From JBLIRR01 sp049472395 (lineage in GTDB: Bacteria; SZUA-182; DTGQ01; JBLIRR01): a stretch of DNA of 64,000 nucleotides. Position numbers and translations under genes: made by a program. The stretch covers positions 1 to 64,000 of the forward strand of contig JBLIRR010000014.1 of assembly GCA_049472395.1 (NCBI GenBank). Reading direction: 5' to 3'. Under the pieces are notes generated by a model. It ran no database searches. It saw only the letters and a list, made by a program, of their open reading frames with translations, and had not been told where the DNA came from. Below are positions 25,501-35,163 of the stretch, one piece after another (the first letter of the stretch is position 1; each line of letters opens with the position of its first letter).

Positions 25501-26481
25501 AAAAAAATAAAAAACTATTTGGAAGAGAATGATCTTATTGATGAGGAACACAGCAAACGGCTACTCGAAGGGGAAGAGGATTTTGACTCTATTGATAATC
25601 CTGACATCCGATACCATTTAAAAGAAATAAGATCTGAAGGTGAATCTCAGATAGAATATTTTCAGAACATATTTCAAGAGAAGGTATCACGATTGGAAAA
25701 AGGCGGGGAACTTCCACCGGGTGTGATTAAGATGGTGAAGGTATATATTGTGCTCAAAAGGAAATTATCTGTAGGGGATAAGATGGCTGGAAGGCACGGG
25801 AATAAAGGTGTTGTAGCGAAAATACTTCCTCAGGAGGATATGCCTTATTTACCTGATGGGACACCGGTTGAAATAATATTAAATCCACTTGGGGTCCCTT
25901 CGAGAATGAATGTAGGTCAGATCTTAGAAACCCATCTGGGATGGGCAGCCCAAGCGCTTGGAATAAAAATAGCAACACCGGTTTTTGACGGTGCAATAGA
26001 GCAGGAGGTGAAAGAGGCTTTAAAGGAAGCTAATTTGCCCGAATCCGGTCGCACAATCCTCTATGATGGCCGCACAGGATTGCCTTTTTATCAAGAAGTA
26101 ACCGTTGGATATATTTATATGATTAAATTAGCTCATCTTGTTGACGATAAAATTCATGCTCGATCAATTGGCCCTTATTCACTTGTGACCCAACAACCCC
26201 TTGGAGGAAAGGCACAATTCGGTGGTCAGAGATTCGGAGAGATGGAAGTGTGGGCACTTGAAGCGTATGGCGCTGCTCATACATTGCAGGAGATTTTGAC
26301 AGTCAAATCAGATGATGTAAGTGGACGAACCGACGCGTATGAGGCGATTGTAAAGGGTGAAAATTTAAGAGCAGGTAATATTCCAGAGTCATTTAATGTA
26401 TTACTAAAAGAATTGCAGAGTCTTTGTCTTGACGTAGAGTTATTAAAAGAAGACAATGAACAAGAAATGGATAATAATTAA
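22513..26481 (+). CDS. rpoB: DNA-directed RNA polymerase subunit beta
   Basis: A 1322-residue beta subunit. The rifampicin-pocket region begins at about residue 519 ([20 protein letters not shown]) and keeps the Asp, His and Ser residues of drug-sensitive enzymes. The conserved [20 protein letters not shown] and [16 protein letters not shown] segments are present. It forms half of the catalytic cleft with beta-prime. It follows rplL by 18 bases and precedes rpoC by 23 bases, so the rplJL-rpoBC unit is intact. Confidence 0.98.
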   Translation: [1322 protein letters not shown]

Positions 26482-26504
26482 TTAAAGACAAAGGGGGTAA
26501 GAGC

Positions 26505-29500
26505 TTGAGATCCTATTCGGACTTCATGGCAAAAAAGAAAGAAATTTCAGAATTCGATGCCATATCCATTGGTTTGGCATCACCTGATAAAATAAGGTCA
26601 TGGTCTCATGGGGAAGTAAAAAAGCCTGAGACAATAAATTATAGGACCTTTAAGCCGGAGAAAGACGGCTTGTTTTGCGCAAAAATATTTGGACCTGTAA
26701 AGGATTGGGAATGTAATTGCGGTAAATATAAACGGATGAAGCACCGAGGTGTTGTGTGTGAGAAATGTGGTGTGGAAGTTATTCAGTCAAAGGTAAGGCG
26801 TGAAAGACTTGGCCATATAGAATTGGCCTGCCCTGTATCCCATGTATGGTTTTTTAAAGGCCTCCCGAGCCGTATCGGCCAACTCCTTGATATGACCTTA
26901 CGAGATTTAGAAAAGGTGTTATATTTTGAGGCTTATCTTGTGATAGATCAGGGAGATACGCCTCTTAACAAACATGAGATTTTGAGGGAAGAGAATTATC
27001 GTAAATTAAAGGAGGAATATGGCGATCGATTTATCGCGAAAATGGGAGCCGGTGCGGTAAGGGATTGTTTAAAGGCCTTGGACATTCCGAAGCTCGCTAA
27101 AGAATTGCGCGAGGAAATGAAGATTACACGGTCATCCCAACAGCAGAAGAAGGTTGCAAAGCGTCTTAAGGTCGCGGAGGCCTTTCTCCACTCCAATAAT
27201 AAGGCAGAATGGATGATATTAGAGGTTATTCCTGTTATTCCTCCGGAGCTGCGTCCTTTGGTTCCCTTGGATGGGGGAAGGTTTGCAACATCAGATTTGA
27301 ATGATTTGTATAGACGTGTTATCAATAGGAATAACCGGCTTAAAAGGCTGCAGGAACTACATGCTCCTGATGTGATTGTAAAAAATGAGAAAAGGATGCT
27401 CCAAGAGGCAGTTGATGCGCTCTTTGATAATGGAAGGCGGGGCAGGATTTTACGAGGGGCGAATAATAGGCCTTTGAAATCCCTCAGCGATATGCTCAAA
27501 GGTAAACAAGGAAGATTTAGACAAAATCTATTAGGAAAACGTGTGGATTATTCAGGACGATCTGTTATTGTGGTTGAACCGGAATTAAAGCTGCACCAGT
27601 GTGGCATTCCTAAGAAAATGGCGCTCGAACTTTTCAAGCCATTTATATATCATAAATTAGAGGAAAAGGGGTATGTATCGACTATTAAGGCAGCGAAAAA
27701 GATAGTTGAAAAGCAGAGAGAAGAAATATGGGAAATATTAGAAGAGGTGGTTGCAGAGCACCCTGTGTTGCTTAATAGGGCCCCAACTCTTCATAGATTG
27801 GGTATTCAAGCCTTCGAACCATTATTGGTTGAAGGCAAGGCTATTCGTATTCATCCATTGGTATGTACTGCATTCAATGCTGATTTTGACGGGGATCAGA
27901 TGGCTGTTCATGTACCTTTAGCTATTGAGTCACAGTTAGAGGCGAAGATACTTATGCTTTCGACGAACAATATATTGTCTCCGGCTAATGGATCACCCGT
28001 GACTGTGCCAAGTCAGGATATGGTGTTGGGGTGGTATTTTTTAACCAAGGAAAAAGAGGGTGAGAAGGGCGAGGGCAAAGTATTTTCCCACATGGATGAA
28101 GCTGTATTAGCATATGAATTAGGGTATATTCATCTTCAAGCACGAATTAAAATCAGGATTAACGGAGAGTTAATAGAAACAACCGTGGGAAGGATTCTTT
28201 TTAATCAGATATTGCCCGAAGGAATGCCATATATTAATAAGAATGTGAAGAAAAAAGATCTTATAGATTTAGTAAGCCTGAGCTGTAGAAAATATCCCTT
28301 GCAACACACCCTTGAGTTTTTGGATAACTTAAAATCAGATGGATTTAAATATGCCACCATATCGGGCATTTCTATTGGTATTGATGATATGCAGATACCG
28401 GCAAATAAGGCTGATATCATTGCTGATGCTGAGAAATCAGTCTTGGAAGTAGAAAAACAACACTATGAAGGTATTATTACTGATGGAGAAAGATATAATA
28501 AAGTCATAGACATCTGGTCGCGTGTAACGGAAGTTATTTCTAATGAAATGTTTTCTGAATTAAAAAATACTGATAAGGTAAAGGGCAGGGGAAGATCAGA
28601 ATCAACAGGGGAGTTTAATCCAATTTTCATGATGGCAGATTCGGGAGCCAGGGGGAGCAAACAACAAATCCGTCAGTTAGCCGGTATGCGAGGCCTCATG
28701 GCTAAGCCCACTGGCGAAATTATGGAAACGCCCATAACAGCTAATTTTAGAGAGGGATTAAGCGTATTACAATATTTTATTTCAACCCATGGTGCGAGAA
28801 AAGGGCTTGCGGATACCGCACTTAAGACAGCCGATTCAGGGTATCTTACGCGGCGGTTGGTTGATGTTGCGCAGGATGTAATTATTACAATGGAGGATTG
28901 CGGGACAATCAACGGTATTGATGTGGGACAGATTATTGAAGGTGGGGAAGTGATTGCTTCCATAAAAGATAGGATATTGGGGAGAGTTGCACTAGAGGAC
29001 ATTAAGGACACGGTAACGGGTGAAATCCTTGTGAGGGCGAATGAAGAAATTGATGAAGATATCGCAGAAATGATAGAGAATGTCGGTATAGTGAATGTCA
29101 ATATAAGATCGGTGTTGACGTGTGAAGCACGCAGGGGAGTATGTGCGCGATGTTATGGCCGGAACCTTGCAACAGGTAAACAAGCTGAATTAGGGGAAGC
29201 GGTAGGAGTAATCGCTGCGCAATCAATCGGAGAGCCGGGGACACAGCTCACCATGAGAACATTTCATATCGGTGGTACTGCCCGCCTCACAGAGACGGAG
29301 TCAACATTAGAGGCCAGAAATAAGGGGATTGTCAGGTATCATAATTTAAATACTGTTGAAAATAGAGGTGCGCAGGTTGTGCTTAATCGTAATGGTATGA
29401 TGGCAATTGTGGATGATATGGGCAGGGAGAGAGAAAAATATCCTATCATTTATGGCGCGAAGATATTAGTAAAGGATGATGAGCAAGTGGAGAAGGGGCA

Positions 29501-30566
29501 GAAATTGGTAGAGTGGGACCCGTATACTATAGCAATCCTCACTGAAACGTCGGGGAAGCTGCACTTGGTTGATGTAGTTGACGGTGTCACTATGAAAGAA
29601 GAAGTGGATGAGGTGACAGGCTTATCCCAACGAGTAATTATAGATCATTCAGAGGAGAAACGTCAGCCCCGTATAGTAATTAAGGATGAAAATAATAAAA
29701 CAAAAGCCAGTTATCTGCTTGCCGCTGGAGCACATTTAATGGTTCTTGAAGGTGTTATGGTCGCTGCAGGTGATATTATTGCAAAAATTCCGAGAGAAAC
29801 AACAAAAACAAAGGATATTACCGGCGGACTTCCACGTGTTGCAGAACTTTTTGAGGCAAGAAAACCAAAAGAGTATGCCATTATTGCTGAGATTGATGGA
29901 AGAGTAAAACTTGGCGGTGTGACAAAGGGAATGCGGAAGATTAAAGTCATTAATGAAATGGGAACGGAGCAAGAGTATTCAATACCAAGGGGAAAGCACA
30001 TCAATGTTCGCGATGGGGATAGAGTAAAAGCGGGTGATCTTCTGATGGATGGCTCTCCCAACCCTCATGATATTTTAAAGGTTCTTGGGGATAGTGCTCT
30101 GCAGAAATATCTCGTCAATGAGGTACAAGAGGTATACCGGCTTCAGGGCGTGAACATTAATGATAAGCATATAGAAGTGATTGTGCGTCAGATGCTCAGA
30201 TGGGTGAAGGTAGAGAGCGTTGGTGATACCTCATTTACCATAGATGAACAAGTTGATAAATTTCGATTTTTTGATGAGAATAAACGAATTATCGAACAGG
30301 GAGGGGAACCTGCGACCGGGCATCCGATATTGCTGGGAATTACAAAAGCGTCTCTTAGCACAGAAAGCTTTATATCTGCAGCCTCATTCCAAGAAATGAC
30401 GAGGGTCTTAACAGAAGCGAGTGTATGTGGGAAAAAAGATTCTCTGAGGGGATTAAAGGAAAATGTAATTGTTGGGCGACTTATTCCCGCAGGCACAGGA
30501 TTAAAATATTATAGAGATGTTGCAGTGGAAGAAAAAACCGATGAAGCCGTTGTTGAGACAGCGTAA
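26505..30566 (+). CDS. rpoC: DNA-directed RNA polymerase subunit beta-prime
   Basis: A 1353-residue beta-prime subunit. The N-terminal zinc site is at about residue 70 (CNCGKYKRMKHRGVVCEKCG), the catalytic magnesium motif NADFDGDQMAVH is near residue 459, and the second zinc site is at about 872 (CEARRGVCARC). The start is TTG at 26505, chosen because AAAGGGGGTAA lies 7 bases upstream; an in-frame ATG at 26526 lacks such a site. A perfect promoter for rpsL begins 19 bases after the stop. Confidence 0.98.
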   Translation: MRSYSDFMAKKKEISEFDAISIGLASPDKIRSWSHGEVKKPETINYRTFKPEKDGLFCAKIFGPVKDWECNCGKYKRMKHRGVVCEKCGVEVIQSKVRRERLGHIELACPVSHVWFFKGLPSRIGQLLDMTLRDLEKVLYFEAYLVIDQGDTPLNKHEILREENYRKLKEEYGDRFIAKMGAGAVRDCLKALDIPKLAKELREEMKITRSSQQQKKVAKRLKVAEAFLHSNNKAEWMILEVIPVIPPELRPLVPLDGGRFATSDLNDLYRRVINRNNRLKRLQELHAPDVIVKNEKRMLQEAVDALFDNGRRGRILRGANNRPLKSLSDMLKGKQGRFRQNLLGKRVDYSGRSVIVVEPELKLHQCGIPKKMALELFKPFIYHKLEEKGYVSTIKAAKKIVEKQREEIWEILEEVVAEHPVLLNRAPTLHRLGIQAFEPLLVEGKAIRIHPLVCTAFNADFDGDQMAVHVPLAIESQLEAKILMLSTNNILSPANGSPVTVPSQDMVLGWYFLTKEKEGEKGEGKVFSHMDEAVLAYELGYIHLQARIKIRINGELIETTVGRILFNQILPEGMPYINKNVKKKDLIDLVSLSCRKYPLQHTLEFLDNLKSDGFKYATISGISIGIDDMQIPANKADIIADAEKSVLEVEKQHYEGIITDGERYNKVIDIWSRVTEVISNEMFSELKNTDKVKGRGRSESTGEFNPIFMMADSGARGSKQQIRQLAGMRGLMAKPTGEIMETPITANFREGLSVLQYFISTHGARKGLADTALKTADSGYLTRRLVDVAQDVIITMEDCGTINGIDVGQIIEGGEVIASIKDRILGRVALEDIKDTVTGEILVRANEEIDEDIAEMIENVGIVNVNIRSVLTCEARRGVCARCYGRNLATGKQAELGEAVGVIAAQSIGEPGTQLTMRTFHIGGTARLTETESTLEARNKGIVRYHNLNTVENRGAQVVLNRNGMMAIVDDMGREREKYPIIYGAKILVKDDEQVEKGQKLVEWDPYTIAILTETSGKLHLVDVVDGVTMKEEVDEVTGLSQRVIIDHSEEKRQPRIVIKDENNKTKASYLLAAGAHLMVLEGVMVAAGDIIAKIPRETTKTKDITGGLPRVAELFEARKPKEYAIIAEIDGRVKLGGVTKGMRKIKVINEMGTEQEYSIPRGKHINVRDGDRVKAGDLLMDGSPNPHDILKVLGDSALQKYLVNEVQEVYRLQGVNINDKHIEVIVRQMLRWVKVESVGDTSFTIDEQVDKFRFFDENKRIIEQGGEPATGHPILLGITKASLSTESFISAASFQEMTRVLTEASVCGKKDSLRGLKENVIVGRLIPAGTGLKYYRDVAVEEKTDEAVVETA

Positions 30567-30584
30567 AAAATTAAATTTTTCCAT

Positions 30585-30613
30585 TTGACATCCGAAAATA
30601 GATACGCTATAAT
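30585..30613 (+). promoter_or_regulatory. Perfect consensus sigma-70 promoter of the str operon
   Basis: TTGACA at 30585-30590, a 17-base spacer and TATAAT at 30608-30613, all matching the consensus exactly. It lies between rpoC and rpsL, 40 bases before the rpsL start, and should drive rpsL, rpsG, fusA, tuf and probably the ribosomal protein genes beyond. Confidence 0.9.
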
Positions 30614-30652
30614 ACTGGAACTTTTACACAAAAGAAGAGTAAGGAATTATTT

Positions 30653-31024
30653 ATGCCTACTATTAATCAGTTAATAAAATATGGACGAAAAGAGGTTAAG
30701 AAGAAGAAGGATACCCCTGCTTTAGAAGCATGCCCTCAGAAAAGGGGCGTATGTTTAAGGGTGTATACTTCAACACCCAAGAAGCCAAATTCAGCGCTGC
30801 GAAAAGTTGCTCGTGTAAGGCTGACCAATGGAAAAGAAGTAACTACCTATATTCCGGGTATTGGTCATAATCTTCAAGAACACTCCATTGTGCTCATTAG
30901 GGGTGGAAGAGTGAAGGATTTACCGGGAGTGAGATATCACATTATCAGAGGTGTTTTGGATACTGTCGGGGTTCAGGATAGAAAACAGGCTCGTTCAAAA
31001 TATGGCGCGAAAAGGCCAAAATAG
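30653..31024 (+). CDS. rpsL: Ribosomal protein S12
   Basis: A 123-residue S12 with the decoding-site loops TPKKPNSALRKVARVRL and GRVKDLPGVRYHIIRG. The Lys positions altered in streptomycin-resistant mutants are intact. First gene after the consensus promoter. Confidence 0.98.
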   Translation: MPTINQLIKYGRKEVKKKKDTPALEACPQKRGVCLRVYTSTPKKPNSALRKVARVRLTNGKEVTTYIPGIGHNLQEHSIVLIRGGRVKDLPGVRYHIIRGVLDTVGVQDRKQARSKYGAKRPK

Positions 31025-31036
31025 GGAGGGATCACA

Positions 31037-31507
31037 ATGCCGAGACGTCGTGAAGTAATACAACGGGTGTATAATCCTGATAGTCGGTATAATGATGTTC
31101 AAATAACAAAATTTATTAATATGATGATGCGTGATGGCAAAAAAAGCATTGTGGAATCGATCTTCTATAAGATGATGGATCTGGTGGCAAAGAAAACCAA
31201 GGAAGACCCTCTGAAGGTATTCAAGCAGGCTATGGCAAATGTAAAACCAGTATTAGAAGTAAAATCAAGGCGTGTCGGAGGGTCAACATATCAGGTGCCC
31301 ATGGAGGTCAGATATAACAGGCGCACCACATTAGCAACAAGATGGATAATATCTTTTGCACGGAAGAGAACAGGAACGAGCATGGAAGAGCGTTTGGCTG
31401 CTGAAATTATAGATGCTGCGAATAACCGGGGGGCTTCTGTGAAAAAGAAAGAAGACACTCATAAAATGGCTGAAGCAAATAAAGCATTTGCTCATTATAA
31501 ATGGTGA
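31037..31507 (+). CDS. rpsG: Ribosomal protein S7
   Basis: A 156-residue S7 (MPRRREVIQRVYNPDSRYND; VKSRRVGGSTYQVPMEVR; ANRGASVKKKEDTHKMAEAN-type tail). It nucleates assembly of the 30S head. GGGAGG precedes the start. The stop overlaps the fusA start region. Confidence 0.97.
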   Translation: MPRRREVIQRVYNPDSRYNDVQITKFINMMMRDGKKSIVESIFYKMMDLVAKKTKEDPLKVFKQAMANVKPVLEVKSRRVGGSTYQVPMEVRYNRRTTLATRWIISFARKRTGTSMEERLAAEIIDAANNRGASVKKKEDTHKMAEANKAFAHYKW

Positions 31508-33603
31508 TGACAACAGCGGTGATTTCAGAGAAGAATATTATTGAAAATACAAGAAATATAGGTATAATGGCCCATATTGATGCGGGGAAGACTACGACAA
31601 CCGAAAGAATTCTTTTCTATTCAGGTATTACCTATAAGATGGGAGAAGTTGACGAGGGATCTGCAGAGATGGACTGGATGCAACAAGAGAAAGAGAGAGG
31701 AATCACTATTACCTCTGCAGTGACCACCTGTTTTTGGAGGAATAAAAAGATAAATATCATAGATACCCCTGGGCATGTTGATTTTACCGCAGAGGTTGAA
31801 CGAGCATTGAGGGTCCTTGATGGAGCAATTGCAATTTTCTGTGGTGTAAGTGGCGTCGAATGCCAATCAGAAACAGTGTGGCGTCAGTCTGAGAAGTATT
31901 CAATACCGAGAATTGCGTATATTAATAAGTTGGACCGGATAGGAGCTGATTGTTATAAGACTATTGACTCAATTCATAAACGATTAGGCGCACACACAAT
32001 CATTATTCAGCTTCCCATTGGAACGGAAAATGATTTTTCAGGGGTGATCGATCTTGTTCGAATGCAGGCAGTCATTTGGGATGAAGATGATTTGGGCGTT
32101 AAGTATAGATATGAAGATATACCCAAAGAATACAGGCAAAAATCACAGGAATATCGGATCAAATTGTTGGAGCAGGTCGCTGAGATGGATGATGAATTAA
32201 TGGAGCAATATATAGAAACAGGCAATCTTTCTGAAGCAGATATAAAAAGAACAATAAGGAATTGCACAGTGAAGCACAATATGGTGCCAGTCCTATGCGG
32301 ATCATCGTATAAAAATAAAGGTGTCCAATTGTTATTAGATGCAGTCATAGATTATCTTCCTTCGCCTTTAGATATACCACCTATTAAGGGATTAAATCTA
32401 AACACAAAACAGGAAGAAGAAAGGGAGGCAAGTGTAGAAGAGCCTTTTTCGGCGTTAGTCTATAAAATAATGAATGATGCATATTCAGGCCCTCTTGTAT
32501 TCTTTAGAACATATTCAGGAAATGTCTGTTCTGGAGATACAGTATATAATGCAACAAAGGGGTGCCACGAGAAAATAGGTCGTCTCTTAAAGATTCATGC
32601 CAATAAGAGAGAAGAAATAAAAAGAGTCAATGCTGGTGATATTGCAGCGGCAGTAGGATTCAGAAAGACAATCACAGGAGATACTATATGTCACGAGAAT
32701 TACCCCCTGGTATTTGAATCAATAGAGTTTCCAGATCCAGTCATGTCTGTCGCGATAGAACCGAAGACCAAGAATGATCAGGAGAAATTGTCATCTGTTT
32801 TATATAAATTATGCCAAGAGGATCCTACGTTTAAGCTACGCATCGATAAAGAAACAGGGCAGCACATAATATCAGGAATGGGAGAACTCCATCTAGAGAT
32901 ATTAGTTGAGAGAATGTTTCGGGAATATAAACTGAATGCGAATGTAGGAAAACCCCAAGTGGCTTACAAAGAGACGATTTCAAATGCAACAAAGGGAGAA
33001 GGTAAGTTTATTAAACAGACAGGGGGGCGAGGACAATATGGTCATGTAATTATTTTAGTAGAACCACGAGAACGAGGCAGTGGATTCAATTTTCAGAATA
33101 ATGTCGGAGAAGATGTTATTCCAAAGGAGTATATCTCCGCAATAGAGAATGGATTAATTGAAGCAACTGAAACCGGAATATTAATCGGGTACCCGGTAAT
33201 AGACCTCAAGGTTACTCTGATAGGAGGCTCTTTTCATGAGGTGGATTCTTCTGATTTGGCCTTTAAAATAGCCGCATCAATGGCTTTCAGGGATGCTGCT
33301 AAAAAGGGGGAGACGATACTGCTTGAACCCACCATGAATATTGAGATTTTGATTCCGGAGGATTATTTAGGGGATGTGATAGCTGATATTAATTCCAGAA
33401 GAGGAAAGATTGAATTCATGGAGCAGAAGCGTATGGGCAGGGTAATTAAAAGTAAGATACCTCTTGCTGAGATGTTCGGATATAGTACCCACCTACGTTC
33501 TATAACGCAGGGGAGGGGAACGTATAGTATTGAATTCTCAGTGTATGAGGAGGTCCCTCGACAGATATCTCAAAAAATACTTGCCAAAGTATATGGAAAA
33601 TAG
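31501..33603 (+). CDS. fusA: Translation elongation factor G
   Basis: A 700-residue EF-G. The GTPase domain shows AHIDAGKTTTTERILFYSG (G1), RGITITSA (G2), DTPGHVDF (G3) and NKLDRIGAD (G4). Domain IV has the GGRGQYGHV segment. It catalyses ribosome translocation. The ATG at 31501 overlaps rpsG by 7 bases; ATG at 31507, overlapping the rpsG stop by one base, is also possible. Translational coupling to rpsG is likely. Confidence 0.96.
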   Translation: MVMTTAVISEKNIIENTRNIGIMAHIDAGKTTTTERILFYSGITYKMGEVDEGSAEMDWMQQEKERGITITSAVTTCFWRNKKINIIDTPGHVDFTAEVERALRVLDGAIAIFCGVSGVECQSETVWRQSEKYSIPRIAYINKLDRIGADCYKTIDSIHKRLGAHTIIIQLPIGTENDFSGVIDLVRMQAVIWDEDDLGVKYRYEDIPKEYRQKSQEYRIKLLEQVAEMDDELMEQYIETGNLSEADIKRTIRNCTVKHNMVPVLCGSSYKNKGVQLLLDAVIDYLPSPLDIPPIKGLNLNTKQEEEREASVEEPFSALVYKIMNDAYSGPLVFFRTYSGNVCSGDTVYNATKGCHEKIGRLLKIHANKREEIKRVNAGDIAAAVGFRKTITGDTICHENYPLVFESIEFPDPVMSVAIEPKTKNDQEKLSSVLYKLCQEDPTFKLRIDKETGQHIISGMGELHLEILVERMFREYKLNANVGKPQVAYKETISNATKGEGKFIKQTGGRGQYGHVIILVEPRERGSGFNFQNNVGEDVIPKEYISAIENGLIEATETGILIGYPVIDLKVTLIGGSFHEVDSSDLAFKIAASMAFRDAAKKGETILLEPTMNIEILIPEDYLGDVIADINSRRGKIEFMEQKRMGRVIKSKIPLAEMFGYSTHLRSITQGRGTYSIEFSVYEEVPRQISQKILAKVYGK

Positions 33604-33632
33604 AGAAAAGTAAAAAAATAGGAGGATAATAG

Positions 33633-34826
33633 ATGGCGAAGGAGAAGTTTGAAAGAAGTAAGCCGCATATTAACATTGGAACAATAGGTCATGTTGACCA
33701 TGGCAAAACAACACTTACGGCTGCAATAACACAATTATTGGAAAAGAAAGGATTAGCAAAGTATGTCCCATTTGATGACATAGATAAGGCCCCTGAAGAG
33801 CGAGAGCGTGGTATAACAATCGCTACGGCTCATGTGGAGTATGCTACTGAAAAGAGGCACTATGCACATGTGGATTGCCCTGGGCACGCTGATTATGTCA
33901 AGAATATGATAACCGGTGCCGCTCAGATGGATGGGGCTGTTCTCGTTGTATCAGCAGCTGATGGACCTATGCCTCAGACAAGAGAGCATATATTGTTGGC
34001 AAGGCAGGTAGGAGTGCCTTACATTGTCGTATATTTGAATAAGATAGATATGGTTGATGATGAAGAATTGCTTGAGCTTGTGGAACTGGAAGTGAGAGAA
34101 CTTTTGAGTGAATATGAATTCCCGGGCGACGATATACCCGTGATAAAGGGATCGGCACTCAAGGCATTAGAATCTGGGGATCCGGATGCAGATGTCTGTA
34201 AAAGCGTATTTGAGCTAATGGATGCTGTAGATTCATATATTCCTGAGCCAAAACGGGAGATAGATAAGCCATTCTTATTACCAGTTGAGGATGTATTTAC
34301 CATATCAGGAAGGGGTACTGTTGCAACAGGGAGAGTGGAACGAGGAAAGGTGAGAATTGGTGATGAGGTGGAGATAATAGGGATAAGAGACACAGCAAAA
34401 ACAGTTGTGACTGGGGTTGAGATGTTTCGTAAAGAGCTTGATGAAGGGCGAGCCGGGGATAATATAGGCGTATTATTGCGTGGAAAGAAACGCGAAGAGA
34501 TAGAACGTGGTATGGTGTTGGCTGAACCGAAATCTATTACACCGCATACAAAATTTAAAGCTGAGGTCTATGTATTGACGAAGGAGGAAGGTGGACGCCA
34601 TACACCATTTTTCCAAGGCTATCGCCCACAATTTTATTTCAGGACCACTGATGTGACAGGTACTGTAGAATTGGAAGAGGGCACAGAGATGATAATGCCG
34701 GGAGATAATACGCATGTGACCGTAACATTAATAACACCGATAGCTATGGAAAAAGAGCTGCGTTTTGCCATTAGAGAAGGAGGACGAACTGTGGGGGCAG
34801 GTGTGGTTATTGAGGTCTTAGAGTAG
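33633..34826 (+). CDS. tuf: Translation elongation factor Tu
   Basis: A 397-residue EF-Tu with GHVDHGKTTLTAAIT (G1), RGITIATAHVEY (G2), DCPGHADYVKNM (G3) and NKIDMVDDEELL (G4), and complete domains II and III (TPFFQGYRPQFYFRTTDVTG). It brings aminoacyl-tRNA to the ribosome. GGAGGAT precedes the start. It is the only tuf in the window; the tRNA-rpmG-secE region, where a second copy sits in E. coli, has none. Confidence 0.98.
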   Translation: MAKEKFERSKPHINIGTIGHVDHGKTTLTAAITQLLEKKGLAKYVPFDDIDKAPEERERGITIATAHVEYATEKRHYAHVDCPGHADYVKNMITGAAQMDGAVLVVSAADGPMPQTREHILLARQVGVPYIVVYLNKIDMVDDEELLELVELEVRELLSEYEFPGDDIPVIKGSALKALESGDPDADVCKSVFELMDAVDSYIPEPKREIDKPFLLPVEDVFTISGRGTVATGRVERGKVRIGDEVEIIGIRDTAKTVVTGVEMFRKELDEGRAGDNIGVLLRGKKREEIERGMVLAEPKSITPHTKFKAEVYVLTKEEGGRHTPFFQGYRPQFYFRTTDVTGTVELEEGTEMIMPGDNTHVTVTLITPIAMEKELRFAIREGGRTVGAGVVIEVLE

Positions 34827-34832
34827 AACAGT

Positions 34833-35147
34833 ATGAGTGAAAGAATTAGAATTCGACTTAAAGCCTATGATCATAAGATTTTAGATCAATCAGCATTAGA
34901 GATCGTCGATACAGCCGAAAGAACGGGTGCTCGTGTGAAAGGTCCGATTCCCCTTCCGGCTGTTAAAAATCGTTATACAGTATTAAGATCTCCTAATATA
35001 GATAAAAAATCTAGAGAACAATTTGAAATTAGAACCCATAAGAGAATATTAGATATACTGGATCCATCATCCCAAACGGTAGATGCCCTAATGCGTCTTG
35101 ATCTACCACCAGGTATTGATGTGGAAATAAAATTATATTCTAACTGA
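34833..35147 (+). CDS. rpsJ: Ribosomal protein S10
   Basis: A 104-residue S10 (IRIRLKAYDHKILDQSALEI; RTGARVKGPIPLP; FEIRTHKRILDILDPS). It is part of the 30S head and the NusB-S10 antitermination module. The start lies 6 bases after tuf. Unusually, the next gene is rplD (L4), not rplC (L3). Confidence 0.97.
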   Translation: MSERIRIRLKAYDHKILDQSALEIVDTAERTGARVKGPIPLPAVKNRYTVLRSPNIDKKSREQFEIRTHKRILDILDPSSQTVDALMRLDLPPGIDVEIKLYSN

Positions 35148-35163
35148 TAAAAATGGAGTTGCA

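Noticed and set aside
35148..35163. A hidden or frameshifted rplC between rpsJ and rplD
   Set aside because: Only 16 bases separate the genes, so no L3 coding sequence can be there in any frame.
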